Source: Desulfatirhabdium sp964549995
GTDB lineage: Bacteria > Desulfobacterota > Desulfobacteria > Desulfobacterales > Desulfatirhabdiaceae
Assembly: GCA_964549995.1 (NCBI GenBank)
Contig: CAZJXF010000041.1
Span: forward strand, 1 to 25,469
Length of the DNA stretch: 25,469 nucleotides
Reading direction: 5' to 3'
Every line of letters starts with the position of its first letter. Position 1 is the stretch's first letter. The position numbers and the translations under genes were made by a program. Shown in pieces: positions 17,897-25,469 of the stretch. The notes under the pieces were generated by a model. The model was not told the DNA's origin and made no database searches. It saw only the letters and a program-made list of their open reading frames with translations.

Positions 17897-17951
17897 GGCC
17901 GGTTCTCCTTTCGTTGAGAAGATGAACGATGTGTAGTGCCGTTGCGTAGTT

Positions 17952-17996
17952 CAGAGTGATACAGAGCGCAGAGTGCAAAGCGCAGAGTGCAGAGTG
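17952..17996 (+). repeat. Heptamer tandem array (CAGAGTG type), block B
   Basis: Five adjoining units read CAGAGCG, CAGAGTG, CAAAGCG, CAGAGTG, CAGAGTG, with one further CAGAGTG three bases upstream. The period is 7 as in blocks A and C, but the unit is different. Confidence 0.85.
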
Positions 17997-18030
17997 GGCT
18001 AAGTGCGGTTTGTCTCAGCCTTCCCAACCA

Positions 18031-18050
18031 TGATGGTCTCGCAAAAAGTC
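18031..18050 (+). repeat. Dispersed 20-bp repeat, copy 2
   Basis: Identical in reverse complement to copy 1 at 76-95. It lies 34 bp from heptamer block B, between Fe-ADH and the SCP2-like gene. Confidence 0.75.
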
Positions 18051-18114
18051 CACAAGTCTCATCCGAGTCGCATGGGAGGGGGCGCCCCAACAGGTCAGCC
18101 TGGTTCCAGCTCCT

Positions 18115-19308
18115 TCATATGGCCTTTCGGATCAATTCCAGAATATCGGATTCTTCGAGATATCTTGGATTGTAACCGATCTGCGAATCGGAGGCAGCCA
18201 ACTCCACCGTCGGCTGCAGTTTGTCGGGATCGTCGGGAACCTGAAAATCCTTCAGTCGATCCGTCAGGCCGATCCGTTTCTTGAGGTCCCGAACGGCTTC
18301 CACTGCGGCAAGACCGGCATCCACCGGATCCATCCCATCGACCGAAATGCCCATGGCATCGGCGACGAGCATGTAGCGTTCCGCAGCGAAGGACACATTG
18401 GCCTCCATGACAATCGGCAGCATGATGGCATTGGCCAATCCATGCGGAATGCCGTAATGGGCGCCAAGGGCATGGGCCGTGGCGTGCACGGCACCCGTCA
18501 TGACGTTTCCGAAACAAAAACCGGCCAGCGTGCTGGCAATCATCATGTTTCCCCGTGCGGTGATGTTTTCGGGCTCCGATACGGCGATGGGAAGATACTT
18601 GAAGATGAGACGGATGGCATGAAGCCCGGCTGCATCTGCAATCGGCTCGGCCCCGGTCGATGTGACGCCTTCGACGGCATGGGTGAGGGCATCCATGCCC
18701 GTAAATGCCGTGATGCGAGGAGGAAGCTTGACGGTCAGTTCCGGATCGAGCATGGCAATATCGGCATTGTAGGGATGGGTGATCTGCATCTTGACCTTGG
18801 CGTTCGGATCGAGGACGACGATGGCAGTCGTCACTTCGCTGGCCGTTCCGGCTGTCGTCGGAAAGACGATATGCGGTGGAAGGGGTTTGGCGCTGTCCCA
18901 CAGGGCGGCCTGCTCGGCAAAGGGCATGAAATCCTCGGCATCTTCCCCGATGAGGATGTTGATCGCCTTGGCCGAATCCATTACGCTTCCCCCGCCGATG
19001 ACCACCATGCAGTCGGCACCCGCCTCCCGATAGCGGGCCGCTCCTTCGTTGATCGAATCGATCCGTGCATCCTGGACGATTTCATCGAAAACCCCGGCGA
19101 TTTCCAGCCCGGAGGACTTCATTGCGTTCAGCACCAGATCGCAAACCCCGGCCCCGACTACTCCCTTGTCCGTAATCACCAACGCCTTCTTGCCGCCAAG
19201 CTGCCCCATTTCGAATCCGATTTCCGATCGGACCCCCGGACCGTAAAGTATGCGTGGCCGGTTGGACCAGGTAAAGAAAGGGTTCAACTCCAGATCCGGA
19301 TAGTGCAT
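18115..19308 (-). CDS. Iron-containing alcohol dehydrogenase
   Basis: A 397-residue group III alcohol dehydrogenase with AAGGAGG before the ATG. The NAD-binding part has VVIGGGSVMDSAKAINIL and FPTTAGTASEVT. The metal-binding part has the DALTH pair (Asp and His), VHATAHALG and IPHG, together the Asp-His-His-His set of FucO-type enzymes. Members interconvert alcohols and aldehydes (butanol, propanediol, lactaldehyde, methanol and others). The downstream AOR would oxidise the resulting aldehyde. An inverted repeat upstream (19380-19397) suggests regulated expression. The substrate cannot be fixed from sequence. Confidence 0.93.
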   Translation of the reverse strand: MHYPDLELNPFFTWSNRPRILYGPGVRSEIGFEMGQLGGKKALVITDKGVVGAGVCDLVLNAMKSSGLEIAGVFDEIVQDARIDSINEGAARYREAGADCMVVIGGGSVMDSAKAINILIGEDAEDFMPFAEQAALWDSAKPLPPHIVFPTTAGTASEVTTAIVVLDPNAKVKMQITHPYNADIAMLDPELTVKLPPRITAFTGMDALTHAVEGVTSTGAEPIADAAGLHAIRLIFKYLPIAVSEPENITARGNMMIASTLAGFCFGNVMTGAVHATAHALGAHYGIPHGLANAIMLPIVMEANVSFAAERYMLVADAMGISVDGMDPVDAGLAAVEAVRDLKKRIGLTDRLKDFQVPDDPDKLQPTVELAASDSQIGYNPRYLEESDILELIRKAI

Positions 19309-19379
19309 GGTTCCTCCTTGATTTGGATGGTGAGCGGGAATCTTCGTCGAATTTTGAATGTTGTTCTAATAGTGAATGA

Positions 19380-19397
19380 TGTTAGACAGTCCTAACA
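19380..19397. promoter_or_regulatory. Candidate operator upstream of Fe-ADH
   Basis: TGTTAG-6 bp-CTAACA, an 18-bp inverted repeat 72 bp before the Fe-ADH start. Another CTAA lies 12 bp to its left facing the TTAG half, so there may be three half-sites. The size fits a dimeric repressor site, but no regulator gene is in the window. Confidence 0.4.
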
Positions 19398-19465
19398 CCC
19401 CGCCGATGGAAAGTCAATCGCACATTGAACACGCCCATTCAACACAGGGTTTTTCCGCTTTTATT

Positions 19466-19593
<128 letters not shown>

Positions 19594-19599
<6 letters not shown>

Positions 19600-19620
19600 G
19601 CTTGCGGCTTGTGCTATAAT
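19594..19620 (+). promoter_or_regulatory. Sigma70-type extended -10 promoter
   Basis: A perfect TATAAT (19615-19620) preceded by TGC gives an extended -10. TTGACC (19594-19599) lies 15 bp upstream as a -35; the spacing is short, but an extended -10 tolerates that. Transcription would start near 19627 toward the small membrane protein and selB. The -35 hexamer belongs to the last unit of heptamer block C. Confidence 0.6.
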
Positions 19621-19682
19621 ATCGGTGAAATTGCTATCGCAAGAAGAGAACATCCGGCGCTTGCAGCCGACACTTTTTTCCA

Positions 19683-19699
19683 GACGAACGGCGTTCGTC
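19683..19699 (+). promoter_or_regulatory. 5-prime leader hairpin before small membrane gene
   Basis: GACGAAC-GGC-GTTCGTC forms a perfect 7-bp stem with a 3-nt loop, ending about 11 bp before the ATG at 19711 and right beside its GGGAG ribosome site. It could modulate translation. No T-tract follows on the plus strand. Confidence 0.4.
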
Positions 19700-19710
19700 A
19701 TCGGGAGCCC

Positions 19711-19875
19711 ATGAAAGCCCATCGCATTCTCATCATGCGGATCGTTTTCGGCGCAGCCGTCGCCTTTGTCCTGATGCGCGGCTTTTATCCCAAAGCCCAT
19801 TGGGGATATACGATATTGTTGTGGGGTGTACTGGTCGGATGCGCCTATGTCTTCGAGCGGTTTCGTAACCCATAG
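19711..19875 (+). CDS. Small two-helix membrane protein
   Basis: A 54-residue protein. The ATG at 19711 is preceded by GGGAG at short spacing. Two hydrophobic helices (about residues 5-23 and 31-47) are separated by a short RGFYPKAHWG turn, and the end is FERFRNP. I do not recognise a family. It sits downstream of a good promoter and 93 bp before selB on the same strand, so it is probably the first gene of the selB transcript. Longer in-frame extension upstream lacks a ribosome site and would run across the promoter. Confidence 0.6.
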   Translation: MKAHRILIMRIVFGAAVAFVLMRGFYPKAHWGYTILLWGVLVGCAYVFERFRNP

Positions 19876-19968
19876 CCGCCGTACCTCCTCCAACGAACGG
19901 CCATCGCCTTTTCGAGCGGTAGCCCCTTCATACCATACATCTGGATGGTTAAGGAGACAATTTCCACC

Positions 19969-21879
19969 TTGAAGCAACTGGTTCTTGGCACAGCAGGTCA
20001 TATCGATCACGGCAAGACGAGCCTCATCAAGGCCCTGACCGGGGTGAACACCGATCGGCTCAAGGAAGAACAGGTTCGGGGGATCACCATCGAACTCGGA
20101 TTCGCTTCCCTGATTCTTCCCGGCGGTGAGCTGGTCGGCATCGTGGATGTTCCGGGACACGAAAAATTCGTCAAGACCATGGTTGCAGGCGCGACAGGCA
20201 TCGACGTCGTCGCCATGATCATTGCCGCAGACGAAGGCGTGATGCCTCAGACGCGGGAACACCTCGAGATCTGCTCTCTTCTCGATATCCGGCACGGCAT
20301 CATCGTTCTCACCAAGATCGACATGGTTGATGCGGAATGGCGGGAACTGGTCCAAGAGGACATTCGCGCCTTTGTCCGGGGAACGTTCCTGGAATCGGCG
20401 CCCATCCTCCCCGTTTCTTCCGTTACAGGTGAAGGCATCCCGGAGGTCATCACCGCCTTGGATGCCGTATGCTCGACAATCGCTGAAAAACCGCCCAGCA
20501 ACATTTTTCGGCTCCCCGTGGATCGGGTGTTCACCATGAAGGGCTTTGGCACGGTCATCACGGGGACCCTGGTTTCGGGTCAGGTCCGGGTCGGAGAGAT
20601 GGTCATGCTCTATCCGAGCATGGTCAGCTCCCGAGTCCGCGGGCTGCAGGTCCACAACAAAGGTGTCGACGTAGCGGTATCCGGCATGCGAACAGCCGTC
20701 AATTTTCAGGGTCTCGAAAAAACGGCCGTCAACCGAGGAGATGTTCTGTCGAACCCGGATGCCCTGTTCCCCAGTTACATGCTCGACGTTTCCTTTTATT
20801 TGCTGCCGAGCGTCAAGAAACCGGTCAAGAACCGCACCCGGATCCGGTTTCATGCGGGCACCAGCGAAATTTTGGGCAACCTCGTTCTTCTCGATCGGGA
20901 AGAGATTCAACCCGGAGAAACGGCCTTCGCCCAGCTGCGGCTCGATACACCCGTCGTCGCCGTCAAGGATGATCGTTATGTCATCCGAAGCTATTCCCCG
21001 GTTCGAACCATCGGCGGCGGCGCCATCCTCAACCCGATCGCCCCGAAGCACAAACGATTCAAGGAAGATGTGCTCCGATATCTGGAATGCATTTCCAATG
21101 GAAAACCCGAGGAACTGATCGCCCAGCAGATTCTCGAAGCAGGCTATGAAGGTCTGAGCTTTGCCTCCCTGCGGGTCGTGACGAACATTGCCGACAAGCT
21201 TCTGGAAAGCGGTCTGCAACAGCTGATGAACCACAGGACCGTGGTGCTGGCGGAACGCGAAAAACGCATCTATGTACATTCCCGGCACATCGAAGGGCTC
21301 AAGAAAAAGCTTCTGGAAAGCCTCGATGCCTACCATCGGCAGTTTCCGCTCAAACCCGGCATGTCGAAGGAAGAGCTCAAGAGCAAACTGCCTGCAGACA
21401 TCGGCCAGCGGCTCTACCATTTGCTGCTTGCCGAACTGGTGAAGCAGAAGGACATTGTCGAAGAGAGCAACCTCATCCGAAAGACCGATCATTCGGTTTC
21501 GCTCGCCAAAGACCAGACCGAAATCCGAAACACCATCGAAGAGACCTATCTTCGTTCGGGGCTGACTCCTCCCTATTTCAAGGAATTCTGCAAGAGCAAC
21601 GAATTCGATTCTGTAAAGGCACGGGATGTGTTGCAGCTTTTGATCGAAGAAGGCCGGATCATCAAGGTGAAAGAGGACTTGTTCTTCCATGCCGAATCCA
21701 TCACCCGACTGCGGCAGCAGTTGGTTGCCTTCCTGAACGAACACGGCGAGATCGCGACCCCTCAGTTCAAGGAATTGACCGGCGCCAGCCGCAAATATGT
21801 CATCCCCCTACTCGAGTACTTCGATTCGAAAAATGTGACGATTCGTGTCGGTGATATCCGGAAACTGCGAAACGGATAG
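19969..21879 (+). CDS. selB: Selenocysteine-specific elongation factor SelB
   Basis: A 636-residue translational GTPase that delivers Sec-tRNA to UGA codons marked by a SECIS hairpin. The GTPase motifs are near the start: GHIDHGKTS (G1), GITIELGFA (switch I), DVPGHEKF (G3) and TKID (G4). EF-Tu-like domains II-III follow (FRLPVDRVFTMKGFGTVITG). The C-terminal half carries winged-helix domains (EIATPQFKELTGASRKYVIP, then LLEYFDSKNVTIR). I prefer the TTG at 19969 because AAGGAG lies 12 bp upstream and the protein then starts KQLVLGTAGHIDHG. An ATG at 19945 would add eight residues but has no ribosome site. Its presence implies selenoproteins elsewhere in the genome; none is seen here. Confidence 0.96.
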   Translation: MKQLVLGTAGHIDHGKTSLIKALTGVNTDRLKEEQVRGITIELGFASLILPGGELVGIVDVPGHEKFVKTMVAGATGIDVVAMIIAADEGVMPQTREHLEICSLLDIRHGIIVLTKIDMVDAEWRELVQEDIRAFVRGTFLESAPILPVSSVTGEGIPEVITALDAVCSTIAEKPPSNIFRLPVDRVFTMKGFGTVITGTLVSGQVRVGEMVMLYPSMVSSRVRGLQVHNKGVDVAVSGMRTAVNFQGLEKTAVNRGDVLSNPDALFPSYMLDVSFYLLPSVKKPVKNRTRIRFHAGTSEILGNLVLLDREEIQPGETAFAQLRLDTPVVAVKDDRYVIRSYSPVRTIGGGAILNPIAPKHKRFKEDVLRYLECISNGKPEELIAQQILEAGYEGLSFASLRVVTNIADKLLESGLQQLMNHRTVVLAEREKRIYVHSRHIEGLKKKLLESLDAYHRQFPLKPGMSKEELKSKLPADIGQRLYHLLLAELVKQKDIVEESNLIRKTDHSVSLAKDQTEIRNTIEETYLRSGLTPPYFKEFCKSNEFDSVKARDVLQLLIEEGRIIKVKEDLFFHAESITRLRQQLVAFLNEHGEIATPQFKELTGASRKYVIPLLEYFDSKNVTIRVGDIRKLRNG

Positions 21880-21931
21880 CGGAACCGACACCGACGCATG
21901 GACGGCCTTTTCCCAGGCCAAAGGAGAACGA

Positions 21932-23098
21932 ATGGACAAATTGAAACATTTCATGACCCAGCGTGTAGTGGTCGGCACGATTTTGGCCATCGCCCTTTTG
22001 TGGATGTTCCAGACCGTGATCGGGTTGCTGTACAAGCACCCGGACGAAAAACCCGCGGATTCAACGATCGTGTTGCAACAGCCGGCAGCCGCACCGCAGC
22101 ACTCCGAAAAGACGGCTGCAGAAACCCACGGCGAGGCCCCATCCGCACACGGCGATACCACAGGCACAGCGCACGGAACAGGCGGCAAGGCGGAAGCACC
22201 AGCCCCCACAGCTGCCGCCAAACCTTCGGAGGCTGCACACGGAGAAACCCAGGCCGCTTCATCCCATCAGCCTGCAGCAGCCGCTTCTCATGGGCAGGCG
22301 GCACAGGCAGATGCCCACGGCGCCAAGCCGGCCGCACAGGCCAAACATGTTCCAGGAGTCGCCTTCATTCATGCCGTCGTTAAACCGCTTCGCTATGAAT
22401 TGGACGAACGTTTCTGGGGATGGCGGCCCAACGACATTCTGAATGTCACAGACAACGTGAACAATTTTCAACTGGGTGTTCTGGAAACGACCCGAAGGAC
22501 CATCGTCATCCTTGCGGAAAAAATCTCCCGAACGGGCAGCGTGGAAGCTTTCGACAAGAACGTGGAACACGCGATGGACTGGATCATGACCAAGCCGGAT
22601 CGTTACTGGTTTCCGTCTCCGGAAGACCGCTACACCGACGCACTGAACGACCTTCTGATCTATGCCGACAGGCTTCAGAAAGGTGCAGCCCAGTTCTATA
22701 CCCGGGCCGACAACCTCATTCCGCTCCTGCAGGCCTACATCAATCTGATCGGCAGTTGCGAAGAAAACCTGGTCAAGGAAAAGGAGCCATGGGGTGAGCC
22801 GGTCAGCTGGTTTCATGTCGATGATTATTTCTATTACTCGAAGGGAGTCGCAGCAGCTCTCTACAGCATGCTGGAAGGCGTAGAAGAGGATTTTCACCAG
22901 ATCATCGAAACCCGACGCGGGACCGGTCTGCTGCATCATGCCATCGAATCCTCCAAGCGGGCTTCGGAAATCGAACCCTGGATCGTGACCGATGCCGATC
23001 TTGGCGGCATTCTCGCCAACCATCGGGCCAACATGGCCGCCCCCCTCAGCCATGTCCGATTCTATCTCGAAATGCTCGTTGCAGCGTTGTCGACCTAA
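21932..23098 (+). CDS. DUF2333-family protein with His/Ala-rich periplasmic linker
   Basis: A 388-residue protein with AAGGAG before the ATG at 21932. A membrane helix (about residues 9-30) is followed by a low-complexity linker (about 37-128) rich in Ala, His, Gly, Thr and Glu, in which a [S/T/A]-H-G triplet recurs six times. The C-terminal domain (about 130-388) is conserved in style (RYELDERFWGWRPNDIL, then NNFQLGVLETTRRT, YFYYSKGVAAALY, SHVRFYLEMLVA) and matches my memory of the DUF2333 family, whose role is unknown. It is 52 bp after selB. The linker could bind metal or span the periplasm; neither is shown. Confidence 0.78.
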   Translation: MDKLKHFMTQRVVVGTILAIALLWMFQTVIGLLYKHPDEKPADSTIVLQQPAAAPQHSEKTAAETHGEAPSAHGDTTGTAHGTGGKAEAPAPTAAAKPSEAAHGETQAASSHQPAAAASHGQAAQADAHGAKPAAQAKHVPGVAFIHAVVKPLRYELDERFWGWRPNDILNVTDNVNNFQLGVLETTRRTIVILAEKISRTGSVEAFDKNVEHAMDWIMTKPDRYWFPSPEDRYTDALNDLLIYADRLQKGAAQFYTRADNLIPLLQAYINLIGSCEENLVKEKEPWGEPVSWFHVDDYFYYSKGVAAALYSMLEGVEEDFHQIIETRRGTGLLHHAIESSKRASEIEPWIVTDADLGGILANHRANMAAPLSHVRFYLEMLVAALST

Positions 23099-23118
23099 TT
23101 ACCCGGAACCGAATTCTC

Positions 23119-24030
23119 ATGAAATTGGGCGCTTTTCAAAAACCGTCGGACAAAATCGGAAGAAACGATCCCTGCCCCTGTGGAAGCGGGCTGAAATACA
23201 AGAAATGCTGCTTGGGAAAACCCCTGACCGAACCGCAGCCGCTGACCGAATCCCGCTTGAAGCAGATCTATGAGCGACAACACCGCATCCGGTTCAAGAC
23301 GGAGCAGGAGATCGCCGGTATCCGGCGTGCCGGGGAATTGGCCATCGCCACACTCAACATGATCGAACCGCTCATCCAGCCGGGCATCACCACCCAAGAC
23401 ATCGACCGGATCGTCCATGAGTTCACGATCCGACACCATGCCAAGCCGGCCCCGCTCCATTACAAGGGCTTTCCCAAAAGCGTGTGCGTATCGGTCAACG
23501 AGGTGATTTGTCATGGTATTCCCGGAAAGCGGGTGCTTCTGGACGGCGACATTGTCAATGTAGATGTGACACCGATCCTGAACGGCTATTATGCCGATGC
23601 GAACAAGACATTTTTTGTAGGAACCCCGGGGCAGGATGCCCAAAAAATCGTCGCGGTTGCCAGGCAGTGCTTGTTCGAGGGGATGGCCATGGTAAAACCG
23701 GGCAACACGATCGGGGATATCGGATGGGCGATCCAGCAATATGCCGAATCCCAAGGCTGTTCCGTCGTCCGAGAATATGTCGGACATGGTGTCGGGCTTC
23801 AATTTCACGAGCCGCCCCAAATTCCGCATTTTGGAAAACGGGGAGACGGTCTGCGGCTGCTTCCCGGAATGGTCTTCACCATCGAACCCATGATCAATCT
23901 GGGTCGGGCCGAGATGACCATCCTGCCGGACAAGTGGACGGCCGTCACCCGGGACGGCTCCCTTTCGGCCCAGTTCGAGCAGACCGTTCTGGTGACAAAA
24001 GACGGATACGAAAGTCTGACACCGTTTTAA
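23119..24030 (+). CDS. map: Type I methionine aminopeptidase with SEC-C zinc motif
   Basis: A 303-residue enzyme removing the initiator Met from new proteins. The N-terminus has a SEC-C zinc motif (RNDPCPCGSGLKYKKCC, with C19, C21, C30 and C31) as in some bacterial MAPs and SecA. The pita-bread catalytic domain follows, with the five metal ligands visible in VNVDVT (Asp), YYADANKTF (Asp), GHGVGLQFHEPP (His), FTIEPM (Glu) and AQFEQT (Glu). It is 20 bp after the DUF2333 gene, with only a weak ribosome site, so coupling is likely. The SEC-C motif may contact the ribosome (family knowledge). Confidence 0.95.
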   Translation: MKLGAFQKPSDKIGRNDPCPCGSGLKYKKCCLGKPLTEPQPLTESRLKQIYERQHRIRFKTEQEIAGIRRAGELAIATLNMIEPLIQPGITTQDIDRIVHEFTIRHHAKPAPLHYKGFPKSVCVSVNEVICHGIPGKRVLLDGDIVNVDVTPILNGYYADANKTFFVGTPGQDAQKIVAVARQCLFEGMAMVKPGNTIGDIGWAIQQYAESQGCSVVREYVGHGVGLQFHEPPQIPHFGKRGDGLRLLPGMVFTIEPMINLGRAEMTILPDKWTAVTRDGSLSAQFEQTVLVTKDGYESLTPF

Positions 24031-24047
24031 AGCGATATCTTCGTCCT

Positions 24048-25316
24048 CTACCACACCTGAACCAGAAAGAGCTTCCAGATCACGATCGTGGCGATGGTCA
24101 GCCAGAACACCTGTTTGTTCCAGACCCCTTTTTCGACAAGAATCGTCGGAAGCTCTTCGATGCCCTCCTCCTGCGCTTCCTGACTCATGAGCCGCCCCAA
24201 GATTCCCGTCAGCGAGACCACGGTCATAAACACCACGTCGTAAATACGGGTGGAAAACAGGGAGGCGACTGCGAAGGACGCGAGAAAACTTCCCAGAGAA
24301 GAATGGTAGAGCCGCCATTTGAGGTGAAGGGTGTCACTGGGGGCATGGCGAAGAGACATGAAGGAGAAGAACAAAATGCCGATGAAGGCGTACAATCCGA
24401 TCACCCCGAGTTCGGCACCGGCACGCACATAGGAATTGTGTGCATCCCGTGGAAAGTATTCCAGGAATTGGCCCTTTCCAACTCCCAGGATGGGGTGCGC
24501 CTGCATCATGGAAAAACCGGCCACCCACGCCTCGATGCGCCCCATGGCGGATTCATCGTCTCGATATCCACCGGTTTGCACCGAAAAAATGACCAGAATT
24601 CCAACAAGGACGACAACCCGGATCCGCTTCTTCCACACCGGATCGGTCAACCAGAGATAGACCCAGGTCAGCAGACAAACCCCGAGGGCGAGCTGTCCCC
24701 CTCTGGAACGGGTCAGGTACACGCAATAGGCATTGAGATACAGAACGGAAAATGCGGCGGCACGGACCAGAACGGAATCTGTAGCAAAGAACAATCCGAG
24801 CATGAAGGGAACGACGAGAATAACGGAATAGGCGAGGTCGTTGGGATTGTCGAAAAACCCGATTCCCCGAATCTGCCACACTTGCTTGTCGTCCGACCAC
24901 ATCATGCCGGCCCCCGTCCAATCGATGCCGTAATACTGCAATACGCCCATCAAGGCGACCAGGGACATGAAAAAGACCATGGTCCAGCAGGTCGTTTTCA
25001 ACCGTTTTTCGGAATCGACGATGGTGACTGTAAAGTAATAGATGAGCGCCAGCTTGAGGGTTTCCGTGAATGTCTCGATGGTGTAGGCGATCCAGAACAG
25101 GGTCAGCGTGGACATGACGAACCAGGCATAGAACAACAGCACGAATCGATCCTGCGGGGATTGAAACAGTTTCTTTTCGAAAGGCGCCATGAACCAGGCG
25201 GGAAGCAATACGCCCATGGTGTAGAACACGAGCCGGGTGTCCTTCACGCCGGCAACGAAATCCTGAGGGCGGATGATGATCAGAAAAACGAAGAAGAGAA
25301 GTCCGAAAAAGAGCAT
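24048..25316 (-). CDS. O-antigen ligase-family (Wzy_C) membrane protein
   Basis: A 422-residue polytopic membrane protein with about ten hydrophobic helices. The C-terminal half carries the Wzy_C/O-antigen ligase pattern: YLTRSRGGQLALG, GRIEAWVAGFSMMQAHPILG, GVGKGQF, and AHNSYVRAGAELGVIGL with the conserved His. Such proteins join or polymerise oligosaccharides on the periplasmic face (WaaL, Wzy, or protein O-glycosylation ligases). The N-terminus (LIIIRPQDF) also recalls exopolysaccharide or O-glycosylation ligases. The ribosome site (GGAAG) is modest. It converges with map, 17 bp apart. It may serve the same glycan pathway as the operon at 1111-4545. Confidence 0.85.
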   Translation of the reverse strand: MLFFGLLFFVFLIIIRPQDFVAGVKDTRLVFYTMGVLLPAWFMAPFEKKLFQSPQDRFVLLFYAWFVMSTLTLFWIAYTIETFTETLKLALIYYFTVTIVDSEKRLKTTCWTMVFFMSLVALMGVLQYYGIDWTGAGMMWSDDKQVWQIRGIGFFDNPNDLAYSVILVVPFMLGLFFATDSVLVRAAAFSVLYLNAYCVYLTRSRGGQLALGVCLLTWVYLWLTDPVWKKRIRVVVLVGILVIFSVQTGGYRDDESAMGRIEAWVAGFSMMQAHPILGVGKGQFLEYFPRDAHNSYVRAGAELGVIGLYAFIGILFFSFMSLRHAPSDTLHLKWRLYHSSLGSFLASFAVASLFSTRIYDVVFMTVVSLTGILGRLMSQEAQEEGIEELPTILVEKGVWNKQVFWLTIATIVIWKLFLVQVW

Positions 25317-25407
25317 AAGCGCTTCCGGGAGATGTGGTTTTCAGCAGGAATGTCGCGATCTGATAAAGTGCACATACGCAATGAACAGCGTTCTGTCAAA
25401 AGATAAT

Positions 25408-25427
25408 TGATGGGCTCGCAAAAAGTC
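25408..25427 (+). repeat. Dispersed 20-bp repeat, copy 3
   Basis: TGATGGGCTCGCAAAAAGTC, one base different from copies 1 and 2, in the gene-free end of the window upstream of the O-antigen ligase gene. The bases after it (CGCTTCATCCCCGG) may continue a longer element that the window end cuts off. Confidence 0.7.
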
Positions 25428-25469
25428 GCTTCATCCCCGGCTATGGTTCTTGACGGGCCTGAGCATGGG

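Larger units (their letters stand above)
17897..18114. other. Intergenic region with heptamers and dispersed repeat
   Basis: Apart from the ribosome site of the SCP2-like gene, this stretch holds only heptamer block B and copy 2 of the 20-bp repeat. It separates Fe-ADH from the SCP2/AOR pair. I see no gene and no clear terminator. Confidence 0.6.

Noticed and set aside
19965..24030. Selenoprotein gene near selB
   Set aside because: No gene in the window shows homology continuing across an in-frame TGA, and no Sec-tRNA gene was seen.
23484..25406. 640-codon plus-strand frame across map and the O-antigen ligase gene
   Set aside because: It is out of frame with map and antisense to the ligase gene; composition is shadow-like with no recognisable motif.

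Overview
The window looks like chromosomal DNA of a strictly anaerobic Desulfobacterota-type (sulfate-reducer-like) bacterium. This is inferred from three things: a tungsten-type aldehyde:ferredoxin oxidoreductase beside an iron-containing alcohol dehydrogenase, a SelB elongation factor (selenocysteine decoding), and heptamer tandem arrays plus a dispersed 20-bp repeat between genes. No rRNA, tRNA, CRISPR array or transposase gene was seen.

Layout. 1-381: non-coding, with one copy of the dispersed repeat. 382-930 (-): lipoprotein with an Ig-like fold and a Thr-rich tail. 1111-4545 (+): three-gene envelope-polysaccharide operon (deacetylase-like protein, hexapeptide acyltransferase, Wzx-like flippase). 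14845-4533 (-): long co-directional run of a PPDK-like 1392-aa chimera, a long GAPDH, an Smr-domain protein, a short-chain dehydrogenase, an exported metallo-beta-lactamase-fold protein, a small membrane protein, RmuC, and a zinc-ribbon/SUMF1-domain protein. 14924-15552: heptamer array, then a decayed carB relic. 19308-15553 (-): Fe-ADH, SCP2-like protein and AOR. 19309-19710: second large heptamer array in opposite orientation and a good sigma70-type promoter. 19711-24030 (+): small membrane protein, SelB, DUF2333 protein, and methionine aminopeptidase with a SEC-C zinc motif. 25316-24048 (-): O-antigen-ligase-family membrane protein. 25317-25469: non-coding, with a third copy of the dispersed repeat.

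How the genes fit together. Fe-ADH and AOR form a plausible alcohol to aldehyde to acid route that delivers electrons to NAD(H) and ferredoxin; the SCP2-like protein between them may handle a hydrophobic substrate. The module is flanked by inverted heptamer arrays and a broken carB, which suggests a rearranged locus. The deacetylase/acyltransferase/flippase operon and the O-antigen ligase point to surface glycan synthesis.

The least conventional item is the PPDK-like chimera. About 900 residues of unrecognised, mostly helical sequence are fused to the ATP-grasp and phosphohistidine domains of pyruvate phosphate dikinase, the PEP/pyruvate barrel is missing, and a GAPDH with an unusual cofactor-loop sequence follows 13 bp downstream.
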